A DNA stretch of 64,000 nt from NCBI GenBank assembly GCA_021296235.1, contig JAGWAS010000001.1:1-64000 (forward strand), read 5' to 3'. Below the pieces are notes generated by a model, which saw only the letters and a list, made by a program, of their open reading frames with translations, ran no database searches and was not told the DNA's origin. The DNA is from Paracoccaceae bacterium (GTDB taxonomy: Bacteria; Pseudomonadota; Alphaproteobacteria; Rhodobacterales; Rhodobacteraceae). Shown here in pieces: positions 39,071 through 48,239 of the stretch (its first letter is position 1; each line of letters begins with the position of its first letter). Made by a program: the position numbers and the translations under genes.

Positions 39071-39872
39071 GCATCAACTTTCGGAACCGGTTTTCTGGTT
39101 GGCGTTTCCGGCGGTGGTTGGCCGCCTGGCAATCAGAATCTGCGTCGGCATCGGCAGCATTGTGTTGTTTGCGATCGACGCGCTTGGCCATGTCGTGCGC
39201 CCGCCCTTCCACTTGCGTGAACTCTGGCAGGCAATCCTGAACATTGGCTTCTACAGCCTCCCGATTGTCGGGCTGACTGCGCTTTTTGCAGGTGCGGCCC
39301 TTGCTCTGCAAATTCAGGCTGGCAGTGCCCGGCTCAGTTCGGAAACCGCCGTGCCGGTCATTGTGGCCATCGGCATGGTGAGGGAACTCGGACCGGTGCT
39401 TTGCGGTCTTATCGTTGCCGGACGGGTTGCGTCCTCCATCGGCGCCGAGATCGCCACCATGAAGGTAACAGATCAAATTGATGCCCTTCGCACCCTTTCC
39501 ACCCATCCGACAAAATTTCTGGTCGTTCCGCGGATCATTGCGGCAACCGTGGTTATGCCGGTGCTGGCGGGAGTTGGCGACATCATCGGAATATTGGGCG
39601 GGTTTCTCGTCAGCACTGGCCGCTTGGGCTACAATCCGGATCTCTACGTCGATTTCACCGTGAGGTTTCTGGAAACTTCGGATGTGGTATCCGGTTTGGT
39701 GAAGGCAGCGGTGTTTGGTTTCATCATTTCGGTAATCGGCTGCTATTTTGGTGCGAATTCAGGTCAGGGAGCCAAAGGAGTTGGACGAGCAACCACAAAT
39801 TCTGTGGCCGCGGCATCGGTTCTGATAATTGCCGCCAACTATGCGATGACCGAGCTGTTTTTTCGATCATGA
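39045..39872 (+). CDS. mlaE: MlaE-family phospholipid ABC transporter permease
   Basis: 275 aa: ALFAGAALALQIQAGSARLSSETAVPVIVAIGMVRELGPVLCGLIVAGRVASSIGAEIATMKVTDQIDALRTL. Confidence 0.92.
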   Translation: MKGSTELARHQLSEPVFWLAFPAVVGRLAIRICVGIGSIVLFAIDALGHVVRPPFHLRELWQAILNIGFYSLPIVGLTALFAGAALALQIQAGSARLSSETAVPVIVAIGMVRELGPVLCGLIVAGRVASSIGAEIATMKVTDQIDALRTLSTHPTKFLVVPRIIAATVVMPVLAGVGDIIGILGGFLVSTGRLGYNPDLYVDFTVRFLETSDVVSGLVKAAVFGFIISVIGCYFGANSGQGAKGVGRATTNSVAAASVLIIAANYAMTELFFRS

Positions 39873-40648
39873 AGGTTTCGGTTGCGACCCCCCCTGTGGC
39901 GCCGGACGAGCCGGTGATCGAACTCAGGGAACTCACGAAGTCGTTTCCCGGCAATCCGGTCCTTCGCGGTGTCAGCCTTGAAGTGGCAAAAGGTGAGAGT
40001 TTTGCCCTGATAGGTGGTTCCGGAACCGGAAAATCGGTAATCCTCAAGTGCATTCTTGGCTTGATCCCATGGGACGGCGGAATTGTCAGGGTGAACGGAA
40101 ACAAACCGTCGCTTTCAAGCATTGCGGGCGGTGCCCGCATCGGAATGCTGTTTCAGGGAGGTGCCCTCTTCGATTCGATGACGGTCTTCCAAAATGTCGC
40201 GTTTCAGTTGGTGCGCGGACCGGGAAGGGTTTCGGCGGCGGAGGCACGCGAAATCGCAGCCCGCAAGCTTGAGCGAGTGGGCCTTGAAGCCAAAATCATG
40301 GATCTGTATCCATCTGAGTTGTCTGGAGGCATGCAGAAGCGAGCGGGATTGGCGCGTGCGATCGCAACCGATCCCGACATACTGTTTTTTGATGAACCGA
40401 CGACCGGTCTTGATCCGATCAGGGCTGCGGGGATCAACCGGCTGATCAGCGGCATTGTCGGGGAAAGTGGCACCACCGGATTTACGATAACTCACGACAT
40501 GTCGAGCGTCAGGACCTTTGCCTCGAAGGTTGCCCTGTTGCACTCCGGTCAGATTGTCTGGAATGGTGCTGCGTCCGAACTCGACACTTCCGACAATTCC
40601 TCACTGCGCCAATTCGTCGAAGGATCGGCCAGGGGACCTTTGACATGA
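39869..40648 (+). CDS. mlaF: MlaF-family ABC transporter ATP-binding protein
   Basis: 259 aa: ALIGGSGTGKSVILKCILGL...IGMLFQGGALFDSMTVFQNVAFQL...LSGGMQKRAGLARAIATDPDILFFDEPTTGLDPI. ATGA overlap with mlaE. Confidence 0.92.
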   Translation: MKVSVATPPVAPDEPVIELRELTKSFPGNPVLRGVSLEVAKGESFALIGGSGTGKSVILKCILGLIPWDGGIVRVNGNKPSLSSIAGGARIGMLFQGGALFDSMTVFQNVAFQLVRGPGRVSAAEAREIAARKLERVGLEAKIMDLYPSELSGGMQKRAGLARAIATDPDILFFDEPTTGLDPIRAAGINRLISGIVGESGTTGFTITHDMSSVRTFASKVALLHSGQIVWNGAASELDTSDNSSLRQFVEGSARGPLT

Positions 40649-40737
40649 GGTTGGCGGAGCGGGTCAGGTTTGTTTTCCGACATTCCTGCCGCAACCGGCG
40701 GCCTGCCCGCATTCGATAATCCGAAACAGTCAGGTCA

Positions 40738-42111
40738 ATGGCAAAGATTGGTCCAAAATTTCAGTGCACCAACTGCAAAGCCCTCCATGCAAAGTGGTCG
40801 GGCCGGTGCGACGGTTGCGGCGAGTGGAATACGGTCAAGGAAGTTGGAAGCGACACAGGTTTGGCGAACGCGTCAAGCGGAGGCAAGCTGATCGAACTGG
40901 CAGGTCTCAAATATGGAAGCGGACCGCCGGAACGATCTCTCTTGGGAATCGGTGAGTTTGACCGGGTTCTTGGAGGGGGATTGGTCCCGGCCGGCACCAT
41001 ATTGGTTGGCGGTGATCCGGGAATTGGAAAATCAACGCTCCTGCTTCAGGCAGCGGCGGCATTCGCGGCGGATGGAGGAACTGCAGTCTACATTTCCGGT
41101 GAAGAGTCCAGATCGCAGATCGGCTTAAGGGCGGATAGGCTTGGCCTGTCCGGCGCACCGGTTCTTCTTGGAACGGACACCAACATTTCGAATATTCTAA
41201 CGACACTGGACCGACAGCACCCAGCGGTGGTGGTCATCGATTCGATCCAGACCATGTGGTCGGAACATGTTGCCGGAACACCCGGCTCCGTTGCTCAGGT
41301 TCGGGCGGCGGCTTTCGAACTGGTGCGCCACGCCAAGCAGCGCGGCGCAGCGGTGTTTCTCGTTGGCCACGTAACCAAGGAAGGGCAGATCGCCGGCCCA
41401 AGGGTGGTGGAACACATGGTTGACACCGTGCTCTATTTCGAAGGTGATCGCGGCCATCATTTCCGAATATTGAGAGCGGTTAAGAACAGATACGGACCGA
41501 CCAACGAGGTCGGGGTGTTTGAAATGACCGGCAAGGGACTCCTTGGCGTCGAAAACCCTTCCGCCCTATTCCTGTCCGAACGAGAAAAACCAACCCCGGG
41601 ATCTGTCGTATTTGCCGGAATTGAGGGAACCCGGACACTCCTTGTCGAGATTCAGGCGTTGGTGGCGCAATCGGCCTTCGCATCGCCGAGGCGAACCGTG
41701 GTTGGTTCTGACAGCAGCCGGATGTCCATGATTATTGCCGTGCTTGAATCCAGATGCAATTTGAGCTTTGCTGGCCAGGATGTCTATCTGAACACGGGAG
41801 GAGGAATCCGAGTTACCGAACCTGCAGCCGATCTCGCTGTCGCCGGAGCGTTGATGTCGGGACTGCTGAACCGCTCTTTTCCGCCCTCGGCGGTCGCATT
41901 TGGTGAAATCAGTCTTTCGGGTGCAATTCGCAGCGTTGCCCAAACCGAGAACCGCCTCAGGGAAGCCGCCAAGCTCGGATTTTCCAAGGCCATGGTTCCG
42001 GGGGGATCAAAAAACCTGCCGGTCGAAGGCATCGATGCAAAAGGACTGGACGATCTGCCGGACTTGGTGAACATGTTCCTTGACGACACGCACCAACAGA
42101 GTACCGGGTGA
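40738..42111 (+). CDS. radA: DNA repair protein RadA (Sms)
   Basis: 457 aa: zinc motif CTNCKALHAKWSGRCDGCGEWNT, GGDPGIGKSTLLLQ, KNRYGPTNEVGVFEM, C-terminal Lon-like domain. Confidence 0.96.
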   Translation: MAKIGPKFQCTNCKALHAKWSGRCDGCGEWNTVKEVGSDTGLANASSGGKLIELAGLKYGSGPPERSLLGIGEFDRVLGGGLVPAGTILVGGDPGIGKSTLLLQAAAAFAADGGTAVYISGEESRSQIGLRADRLGLSGAPVLLGTDTNISNILTTLDRQHPAVVVIDSIQTMWSEHVAGTPGSVAQVRAAAFELVRHAKQRGAAVFLVGHVTKEGQIAGPRVVEHMVDTVLYFEGDRGHHFRILRAVKNRYGPTNEVGVFEMTGKGLLGVENPSALFLSEREKPTPGSVVFAGIEGTRTLLVEIQALVAQSAFASPRRTVVGSDSSRMSMIIAVLESRCNLSFAGQDVYLNTGGGIRVTEPAADLAVAGALMSGLLNRSFPPSAVAFGEISLSGAIRSVAQTENRLREAAKLGFSKAMVPGGSKNLPVEGIDAKGLDDLPDLVNMFLDDTHQQSTG

Positions 42112-42118
42112 GGCCCAA

Positions 42119-42691
42119 ATGGGAAATTTCAACTATTTCGACCTGATATCAGTGGGCATCATCCTTGTATCCGCCATTTTTGCCTATTCGAGGGGAATAG
42201 TTCGCGAATTCACATCTATAGCTGTGTGGGTCATCGCGGCGATCGTCGCCTATGTCTCGGCGCCTGGTGCCCTTCCGCTTGTGGGACACATTCCCGTTTT
42301 GGGAGAATTTCTTGAGGACAGTTGCCAACTCTCTGTTATTGCGGCTTTCACAATCGCATTTTCGGTGACTCTCATTGTTCTGACATTCCTCGCGTCAATG
42401 TTGGTGAAGTTGGCGAATCTTCCAGCCATCGGTGCAATAGACAAGGGAGTGGGCATCATGTTCGGCGTATTGCGGGGTGCGTTCGTGATTGTGCTCATTC
42501 TGGTCGCAAATGATTTCCTGTTTGCATCTGGCCAATCCCCCACTGTGGTTTCCGATTCGAGATCGGCAGAACTGCTGGACGGGGCAAAGGTCGCCCTTCA
42601 GCAGCTTGTACCCGCGGACACACCTGAATGGCTCGAAAACATATACGGAAGCGCAATGAACGTGTGTGCCCCGCAACAGGTGGAAACCTGA
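42119..42691 (+). CDS. cvpA: CvpA family protein
   Basis: MGNFNYFDLISVGIILVSAIFAYSRGIVREFTSIAVWVIAAIVAYVSAPGALPLV, four TM helices; downstream of radA. Confidence 0.88.
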   Translation: MGNFNYFDLISVGIILVSAIFAYSRGIVREFTSIAVWVIAAIVAYVSAPGALPLVGHIPVLGEFLEDSCQLSVIAAFTIAFSVTLIVLTFLASMLVKLANLPAIGAIDKGVGIMFGVLRGAFVIVLILVANDFLFASGQSPTVVSDSRSAELLDGAKVALQQLVPADTPEWLENIYGSAMNVCAPQQVET

Positions 42692-42760
42692 TCGCCTTGC
42701 CCGGAATTCCCCAATACCGGAGAGAATTCCCGAAAGCGGTTCAATGCGATTCCATGCGCG

Positions 42761-43525
42761 TTGGACCAGCCACGTTCTGCCCACCCGCGAATTCCGAATA
42801 GGTCAGACTTGCGGGAGCGCACGGAATATCGGAGCGAGCGCGTCGCGCTGGTTACGGGTGCGTCGCGCGGTCTGGGTGAGGCGTTCTCTGAAATGCTTGC
42901 AAGACAAGGGTTTCACGTGGTTGCAACCGCGCGCACCGAAGGCGCGCTTGCGGCACTTTCCGACAGGATCAATAACTCCGGCCGACAATCGACCGCCATC
43001 GCCGCCGACATCACCTCCAGCGATCAGATGCAGCAACTGTGCCGCGCCATCTACGATCGATGGAGGAGATTGGACCTGTTTGTGCATGCAGCGGTTCATG
43101 CCCCCCCGCTCAGCCCTGTCGTGCATGGAGAGATCGCGGATGTCAAAAAGGCGGTTGAGGTCAACTGCACTGCGACTTGGGAACTTATCACATATGTTGC
43201 GCCGCTTCTTTCGCTCGCGAAGCCTGCAGCGGCAGTGTTTTTCGAGGACGACAGGGCAGGCCAAAAGTTCTTCGGCGGCTATGGAAGCTCGAAAGCCTTT
43301 CAGATTGCGGTTGTTCGCAGCTGGCAACGGGAAATCACAACCAGGTCCGAATTGCGGGTTGAGATCATGAAACCAAAACCGATGGCAACGGAGTCGCGGC
43401 GGCGCTTTTTCCCTGGAGAAGACCGCTCGCGCCTTGCGACACCGGAGTCGGAGGCAATCCGGCTCTACGGTTTGCTGAGACACACCGGAAGTGAGCTCAG
43501 TTTCCCCGATGGCGACAAAGATTGA
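42761..43525 (+). CDS. Short-chain dehydrogenase/reductase; start uncertain (TTG 42809 also possible)
   Basis: RVALVTGASRGLGEAFSEMLARQGFHVVATART (TGxxxGxG)...VNCTATWELITYVAPLL...FFGGYGSSKAFQIAVVRSWQREI (YxxxK-like). Confidence 0.83.
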   Translation: MDQPRSAHPRIPNRSDLRERTEYRSERVALVTGASRGLGEAFSEMLARQGFHVVATARTEGALAALSDRINNSGRQSTAIAADITSSDQMQQLCRAIYDRWRRLDLFVHAAVHAPPLSPVVHGEIADVKKAVEVNCTATWELITYVAPLLSLAKPAAAVFFEDDRAGQKFFGGYGSSKAFQIAVVRSWQREITTRSELRVEIMKPKPMATESRRRFFPGEDRSRLATPESEAIRLYGLLRHTGSELSFPDGDKD

Positions 43526-43581
43526 GTTTCCGGGAGCGACCTCGCATTACGGATTCATGTCGAAGCGGCTGCAATTCGAAT

Positions 43582-43599
43582 GGCGGCCGGCGGGCCGCC
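43582..43599. terminator. Possible shared hairpin between convergent SDR and fucU-like genes
   Basis: GGCGGCC-ggcg-GGCCGCC, 7-bp stem and 4-nt loop, between stops at 43525 (+) and 43604 (-). No T-tract, so terminator function is not established. Confidence 0.35.
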
Positions 43600-43603
43600 T
43601 TGC

Positions 43604-44056
43604 TCAGGCATCCGGCGGAATCACACCCTTGCGCAGCATGAAGCATCCATAGAAACGCCGCTCGCCAGTTTGAATTACCGCATATGAGTTTTTGGCAAGA
43701 TCGTAGAATGCGAACCGTTCAATGCTGATCATTGGGCGGCTTGCACCGGCGGAGGCGTCGATCTCCGCCTGAACCTCTCGCTGGACTGGAGGAATTTCAT
43801 TCGCATTTCCGACGATCTCCATTCGTCCGGCGAAATCGTCAACGAATGTGTCAAGAGGATAAACCGACAACACTGCCTGCGCCGCTTGCGCCGCCGTCAG
43901 GTTGTCCATTCGCAGCAGGTCGCCGAAAACTGTTTCGCGCGCAACTGAATCGGAAGGAAAATTCGTGTCTGCGAGGATCAGCACGTCTCCATGCCCCATT
44001 GCACGCAGCACAAACAGCACTTCGGCATTCAATCGTGGATCAATTCCCTTCAGCAT
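43604..44056 (-). CDS. RbsD/FucU family sugar mutarotase
   Basis: 150 aa: MLKGIDPRLNAEVLFVLRAMGHGDVLILADTNFPSDSVA...GERRFYGCFMLRKGVIPP; FucU pattern. Confidence 0.92.
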   Translation of the reverse strand: MLKGIDPRLNAEVLFVLRAMGHGDVLILADTNFPSDSVARETVFGDLLRMDNLTAAQAAQAVLSVYPLDTFVDDFAGRMEIVGNANEIPPVQREVQAEIDASAGASRPMISIERFAFYDLAKNSYAVIQTGERRFYGCFMLRKGVIPPDA

Positions 44057-44202
44057 CGCACTTCTCCCTTCACAATAAACGAACTACCGAAACCCCTGTG
44101 CACCACTTGACTCCTTCATGCGACTGCCGATCCACAGCTGTCCACATGAGATTTGGGATCGCATCTGCCGGACCGCGGGCCTCCTTGTGCATCAAGCAAT
44201 GT

Positions 44203-45267
44203 TCAATTCATCCTCTGGCCCGTCCTGCGGTCAAAAAAGTGCATATTCGACGGATCAGCGGCGAGGTGAATGTGTTGGCCCGGCTTGAAATCCCCGCGTT
44301 CGCGCAGCACTGCAGTTACTTCCTTTCCCATCACATGAACAATGATATGGGTTTCGGCGCCAGTGGGCTCGACAACCGAAATCTGACCGGGAAGCCCGGC
44401 GGCGGCTGGAAACAGATGCTCCGGCCTAACTCCGACCGTTACATCCAAACCGTCTTCAGTGCCGCGCCGGTTCGGCGCCATCAGTCTCTGGCCACCAAAA
44501 TCCACCCACATTTTGCCATCTTCATGCCTGATCGCGGCATTCAGCATGTTCATCGACGGCGAACCGATGAAGCTCGCCACAAAAATGTTGTTGGGACGAT
44601 CATAAAGTTCGAGCGGCGGCCCGATTTGCTCAATATTGCCGGCTTGCATCACCACGATTCGATCTGCCATCGTCATGGCCTCAATCTGATCATGGGTTAC
44701 GTAAACCGTTGTGGTCTTCAGTCTTTGGTGCAACTCCCTGATTTCCGTGCGCATCTGCACCCGGAGCTTTGCGTCGAGATTGGACAGTGGTTCATCGAAA
44801 AGAAAAACCTGCGGGTCCCGCACGATTGCCCGCCCCATGGCGACGCGCTGCCGCTGACCACCCGAAAGTGCACGCGGATACCGATTCAAATATGGCTTGA
44901 GTCCCAAGATCTCCGAAGCCCGGTTTACCCGCTCCGCTATTTCCGCCTTGCCGACCTTCCGCATGCGCAATGCAAATGCCATGTTGGATGCAACAGTCTT
45001 GTGCGGATAGAGCGCGTAGTTCTGAAAAACCATTGCAATGTCACGTTGCGAAGGCGGCAGATTGTTAACCACGCGATCTCCGATCGAAATCCGTCCGGAA
45101 GTAATGTCCTCAAGTCCTGCGACCATTCGAAGCAGGGTTGATTTTCCACACCCAGACGGCCCCACAAGCACCACAAACTCGCCGTCGGGGATGTCAAAGC
45201 CGACTTCGTGGATCACTTCGACGGAGCCATAGCTCTTGCTGAGTTCCCTAATCCTGACATCCGCCAT
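44203..45267 (-). CDS. Sugar ABC transporter ATP-binding protein (UgpC/MalK-like)
   Basis: 354 aa: [57 protein letters not shown]...[40 protein letters not shown]-like C-terminus. Confidence 0.93.
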   Translation of the reverse strand: MADVRIRELSKSYGSVEVIHEVGFDIPDGEFVVLVGPSGCGKSTLLRMVAGLEDITSGRISIGDRVVNNLPPSQRDIAMVFQNYALYPHKTVASNMAFALRMRKVGKAEIAERVNRASEILGLKPYLNRYPRALSGGQRQRVAMGRAIVRDPQVFLFDEPLSNLDAKLRVQMRTEIRELHQRLKTTTVYVTHDQIEAMTMADRIVVMQAGNIEQIGPPLELYDRPNNIFVASFIGSPSMNMLNAAIRHEDGKMWVDFGGQRLMAPNRRGTEDGLDVTVGVRPEHLFPAAAGLPGQISVVEPTGAETHIIVHVMGKEVTAVLRERGDFKPGQHIHLAADPSNMHFFDRRTGQRMN

Positions 45268-45615
45268 TTAATTCACTGCACCGCTGTTGGCCCGGCGCAC
45301 GATAGGGCGATGCAGCAACCTTGTCCACTCCGTCGCCGATTGCGATCGGTAGAAAAAATCCATCACGCCGAATTGCGCACAAAATTGCCTTGAACGATTT
45401 CTTGGCCCAGATTTCTCCCTCCGGTTACGGGAATGGACAATTCCGGCGAATTGCACAGGAAATTGTGTTTCGGGCATTCAAATTCCCTGGCCGACACCTT
45501 GGGCAAGCCCGTCAAAGCGATAAACAAGTGATGGGCTGCAGTGAACTGCAGGCACCTTGGATTGTCCTGTCGCGAGGATATTCCGCACCCCTTGCCGGAA
45601 CGTGTTTTGAATCGG

Positions 45616-45870
45616 CACTTTCAACGTTGCAACTTTCTGCCCGCTCAATGCCCAGGAACTTCATAACGATCATTGCGCTAACGAGGCATGAAAGGACCGC
45701 TTGGAATATTGCCATCAGCCAACGCAGGAACCTGCAGAAGAGTTAACTCCAACCGCAATTCAAGCTCGAATCCGGCGATGGCTGGCGCAAGTGGAATCCT
45801 GTTCAACTGAAGCAAAAATCCGGCGATGCCCCAGACACCAGAGACGAACATTCCGACTGGATTCGTGCGT
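45616..45870 (-). pseudogene. Frameshifted C-terminal remnant of a TctA-like tripartite tricarboxylate transporter large subunit
   Basis: Frame 1 (stop 45678): NPVGMFVSGVWGIAGFLLQLNRIPLAPAIAGFELELRLELTLLQVPALADG; continues in another frame from 45715: MAIFQAVLSCLVSAMIVMKFLG. Together they resemble the TctA C-terminus pattern GxxGxLxxxxxPxAPxxxGFxLxxxLExxL...DGxxxIF. Resemblance judged by eye. Confidence 0.5.
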
Positions 45871-46200
45871 ATGACAACCACGCTCAATTGCCACCAACAG
45901 CTTTCGTCCCCATTACCCCGGATTCAAGAACATGCAGGTCGGTCCTGAGTGCCAGCCAATGGAAATGAAGAGTGAGCGTTCGAAACAATTGGCTGTTGAA
46001 GAAAACGGTTGCCCACCAACACGACCAGTTGTCCGAACCGCCCGACAACGAAATCTCCACTTAATGGTAGGCGTGGAATCAAATCGCTCCTTCATGTCGG
46101 TGGAATGCCGCCCAATCCTGTCGCGCCCGCAATCTACCCGGCAATGAACCGGATTTGGCAGAATCTTCCGGGACCGTTCAGCAGTTGGTTGCGGTTGCTC

Positions 46201-47490
46201 TTACCACGGACTCTGCTGAGTGGCGCGCACATGGTCGGGCATCCGGTAACTGATCCCTTCCTTGTCGTACTGAGTGGCATCGAAAATCTGCGTGAAGGAT
46301 TGTTCCTGCAACAACCAGCTTTTGGTCAGGAGGTTTGCGATCCGCGATCTCAATCGGTAATAGGAGAGGACCAAATTTCTGCTTCTGATGGTGTTCGGAT
46401 ACCCGTATTGATCTGCCAATTTGTTGCCGATAAGTGCGCGAGAGAGCCGGAAGGCATACAATTGCAGTGATTTTCTTTCCGCTTCGGTCTTGACTCCTGC
46501 CATCTCAGGGATGGCCTTGAACACTGAGCTTGCGACGCTCAGCGCATCATCATCCGGTGGTGGCTCGCACAGATGTCCGATTTCATAGAGCTGCCTTGCC
46601 TCAGCTTCGTTGGTGAAGAGAATTCCCTCCGGCACACCAATGACGCTGCCGCCATATCGCCATATCTTGACAATGCTACTCCGTTCCTCTTCAGTGATTT
46701 TTGAACCCATCGCCATGGCATGCTCGAATTGGCGAATGGAAAAGGTGTAAAGGGCAATTCCGCCCACATGAGCCGCGCTTAGCGGCGTTCCCCATGCATC
46801 GTGATCCCAAAGGTCGGAATCTGCCAGCAATTTTCTCATCCGTGCATGAACGAAACGGATTCGCATGGTTACCTTCCACCCCTCGCCGTCCCGTTTCATG
46901 CCGTTGGGAAAATAGGTCTCGACCATATGCCGGTTGTTTTGCCGGAGCCTTCGTACGGCCCCCGGTCCCAGCCCGGACACGCGCCCAGTGATTGAGAATG
47001 ATTTGCTGACCAAGGTTGAAAAGCCCTCAACCGCGCTTCCAATGGCGTAGGCAATGAGCATGTTGCTCATGTTGCTGAAGAAGGCACTCTGACCAGGCTT
47101 GAATTCGTCGAAATCGACCCAATCCGGCACCTCATAATTGTTGAAGAAGTCTCGCATAATCTGAGGCGCACTACGCAGCGTTTCGTTATCATCCTGCTCA
47201 ATACCGGCACGGATGAACCGATGCATCTGTTTGGGTGGGAGCTCAGCGAGTTCCTCCATCACGGGATCCAATTCAGCATCGCCAATCGTGGTGTGCCTGA
47301 TGTAGTTGTCGGCGACTTTCCGGTCGACATTGCGTGCCTTGGCGTAGCCTGCAGCGTAGCTGGTTGGAACGATCAGCTTGCCCGCTCCCTGCACATTTGC
47401 GGGCGCAGGCCGATCCAAAGGCGCGTGCTCCGAATTGCCTTCATGCGTTTGCGATGTTGCAGCCATTGGATCCAAATTTGCACTCAACAT
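46201..47490 (-). CDS. DUF2236/MpaB-family (latex-clearing-protein-like) putative heme oxygenase
   Basis: 429 aa: FNNYEVPDWVDFDEFKPGQSAFF...GSAVEGFSTLVSKSFSITGRVSGLGPGAVRRLRQNNRHMVETYFPNGMKRDGEGWKVTMRIRFVHARMRKLL. Confidence 0.75.
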   Translation of the reverse strand: MLSANLDPMAATSQTHEGNSEHAPLDRPAPANVQGAGKLIVPTSYAAGYAKARNVDRKVADNYIRHTTIGDAELDPVMEELAELPPKQMHRFIRAGIEQDDNETLRSAPQIMRDFFNNYEVPDWVDFDEFKPGQSAFFSNMSNMLIAYAIGSAVEGFSTLVSKSFSITGRVSGLGPGAVRRLRQNNRHMVETYFPNGMKRDGEGWKVTMRIRFVHARMRKLLADSDLWDHDAWGTPLSAAHVGGIALYTFSIRQFEHAMAMGSKITEEERSSIVKIWRYGGSVIGVPEGILFTNEAEARQLYEIGHLCEPPPDDDALSVASSVFKAIPEMAGVKTEAERKSLQLYAFRLSRALIGNKLADQYGYPNTIRSRNLVLSYYRLRSRIANLLTKSWLLQEQSFTQIFDATQYDKEGISYRMPDHVRATQQSPW

Positions 47491-48239
47491 GACGTTTCCT
47501 CCAAATCAGCGCGCGACGGCAAACTGTCGGTCAACCCCGTCTGTTTGCGTGTGCAACCGAAGGAATTTCCTGAAACCTCACACGAATTCCCTTAGCGTGC
47601 GAGGGTCCCCGAACGAGGAATGGGCACACTGGTGAAACCCTTAATATCCCAGCAAAGCACCTGCGTCCAATAAAAATGGCTGTGAATCAAGCAAGCAGGA
47701 GCAATCGCACCTTCTTGCGAACACGATCCTTTCCGTCAAGATTGCCAAAGGAGGCGTCAAACGCAATCGCTTCTTGGCCCTCATCCAAACTACACTGCCG
47801 CAAGGGACGCCCCAGGCATCAACATGAGTTGGTCGCCGACAGTGCAGTCATGAGGGCGAATATGGTGTGGCAGTGACCGCTGAGAGTTGCATTGCTGCGA
47901 AGTGGATTTTCGGTACTCCACGCCATGTTTCCCGGCACTGCTTGCCTGCTGCCTCACCGTTGGAATTGAGGGCAATGTTCCAACATTGTTGATTTTGGCG
48001 GATGTTTTCGGATTTGTGTATTTCCAAAATATGATGCTCCTTCCGCTTGCCTTCATTCGCGAATGCTTGACAACATCGCACTTGCACTGATTATTGATTG
48101 CCATTCGGATGTCGCTCCACCACGGATTGATTGAATTTCATTGGGTGTGGATGTCGGCAAGATCTGCCAAACGGCCGTTGCGGTGTTGGAAACTGCGATC
48201 TTCTGCAGTGGTCAAGTGCAAAATCAGGAGGATTAATGA

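Noticed and set aside
43732-45141. 469-aa plus-strand ORF
   Set aside because: Antisense to the well-supported fucU-like and UgpC-like genes; composition rich in H/R/P/S with no recognisable motif.
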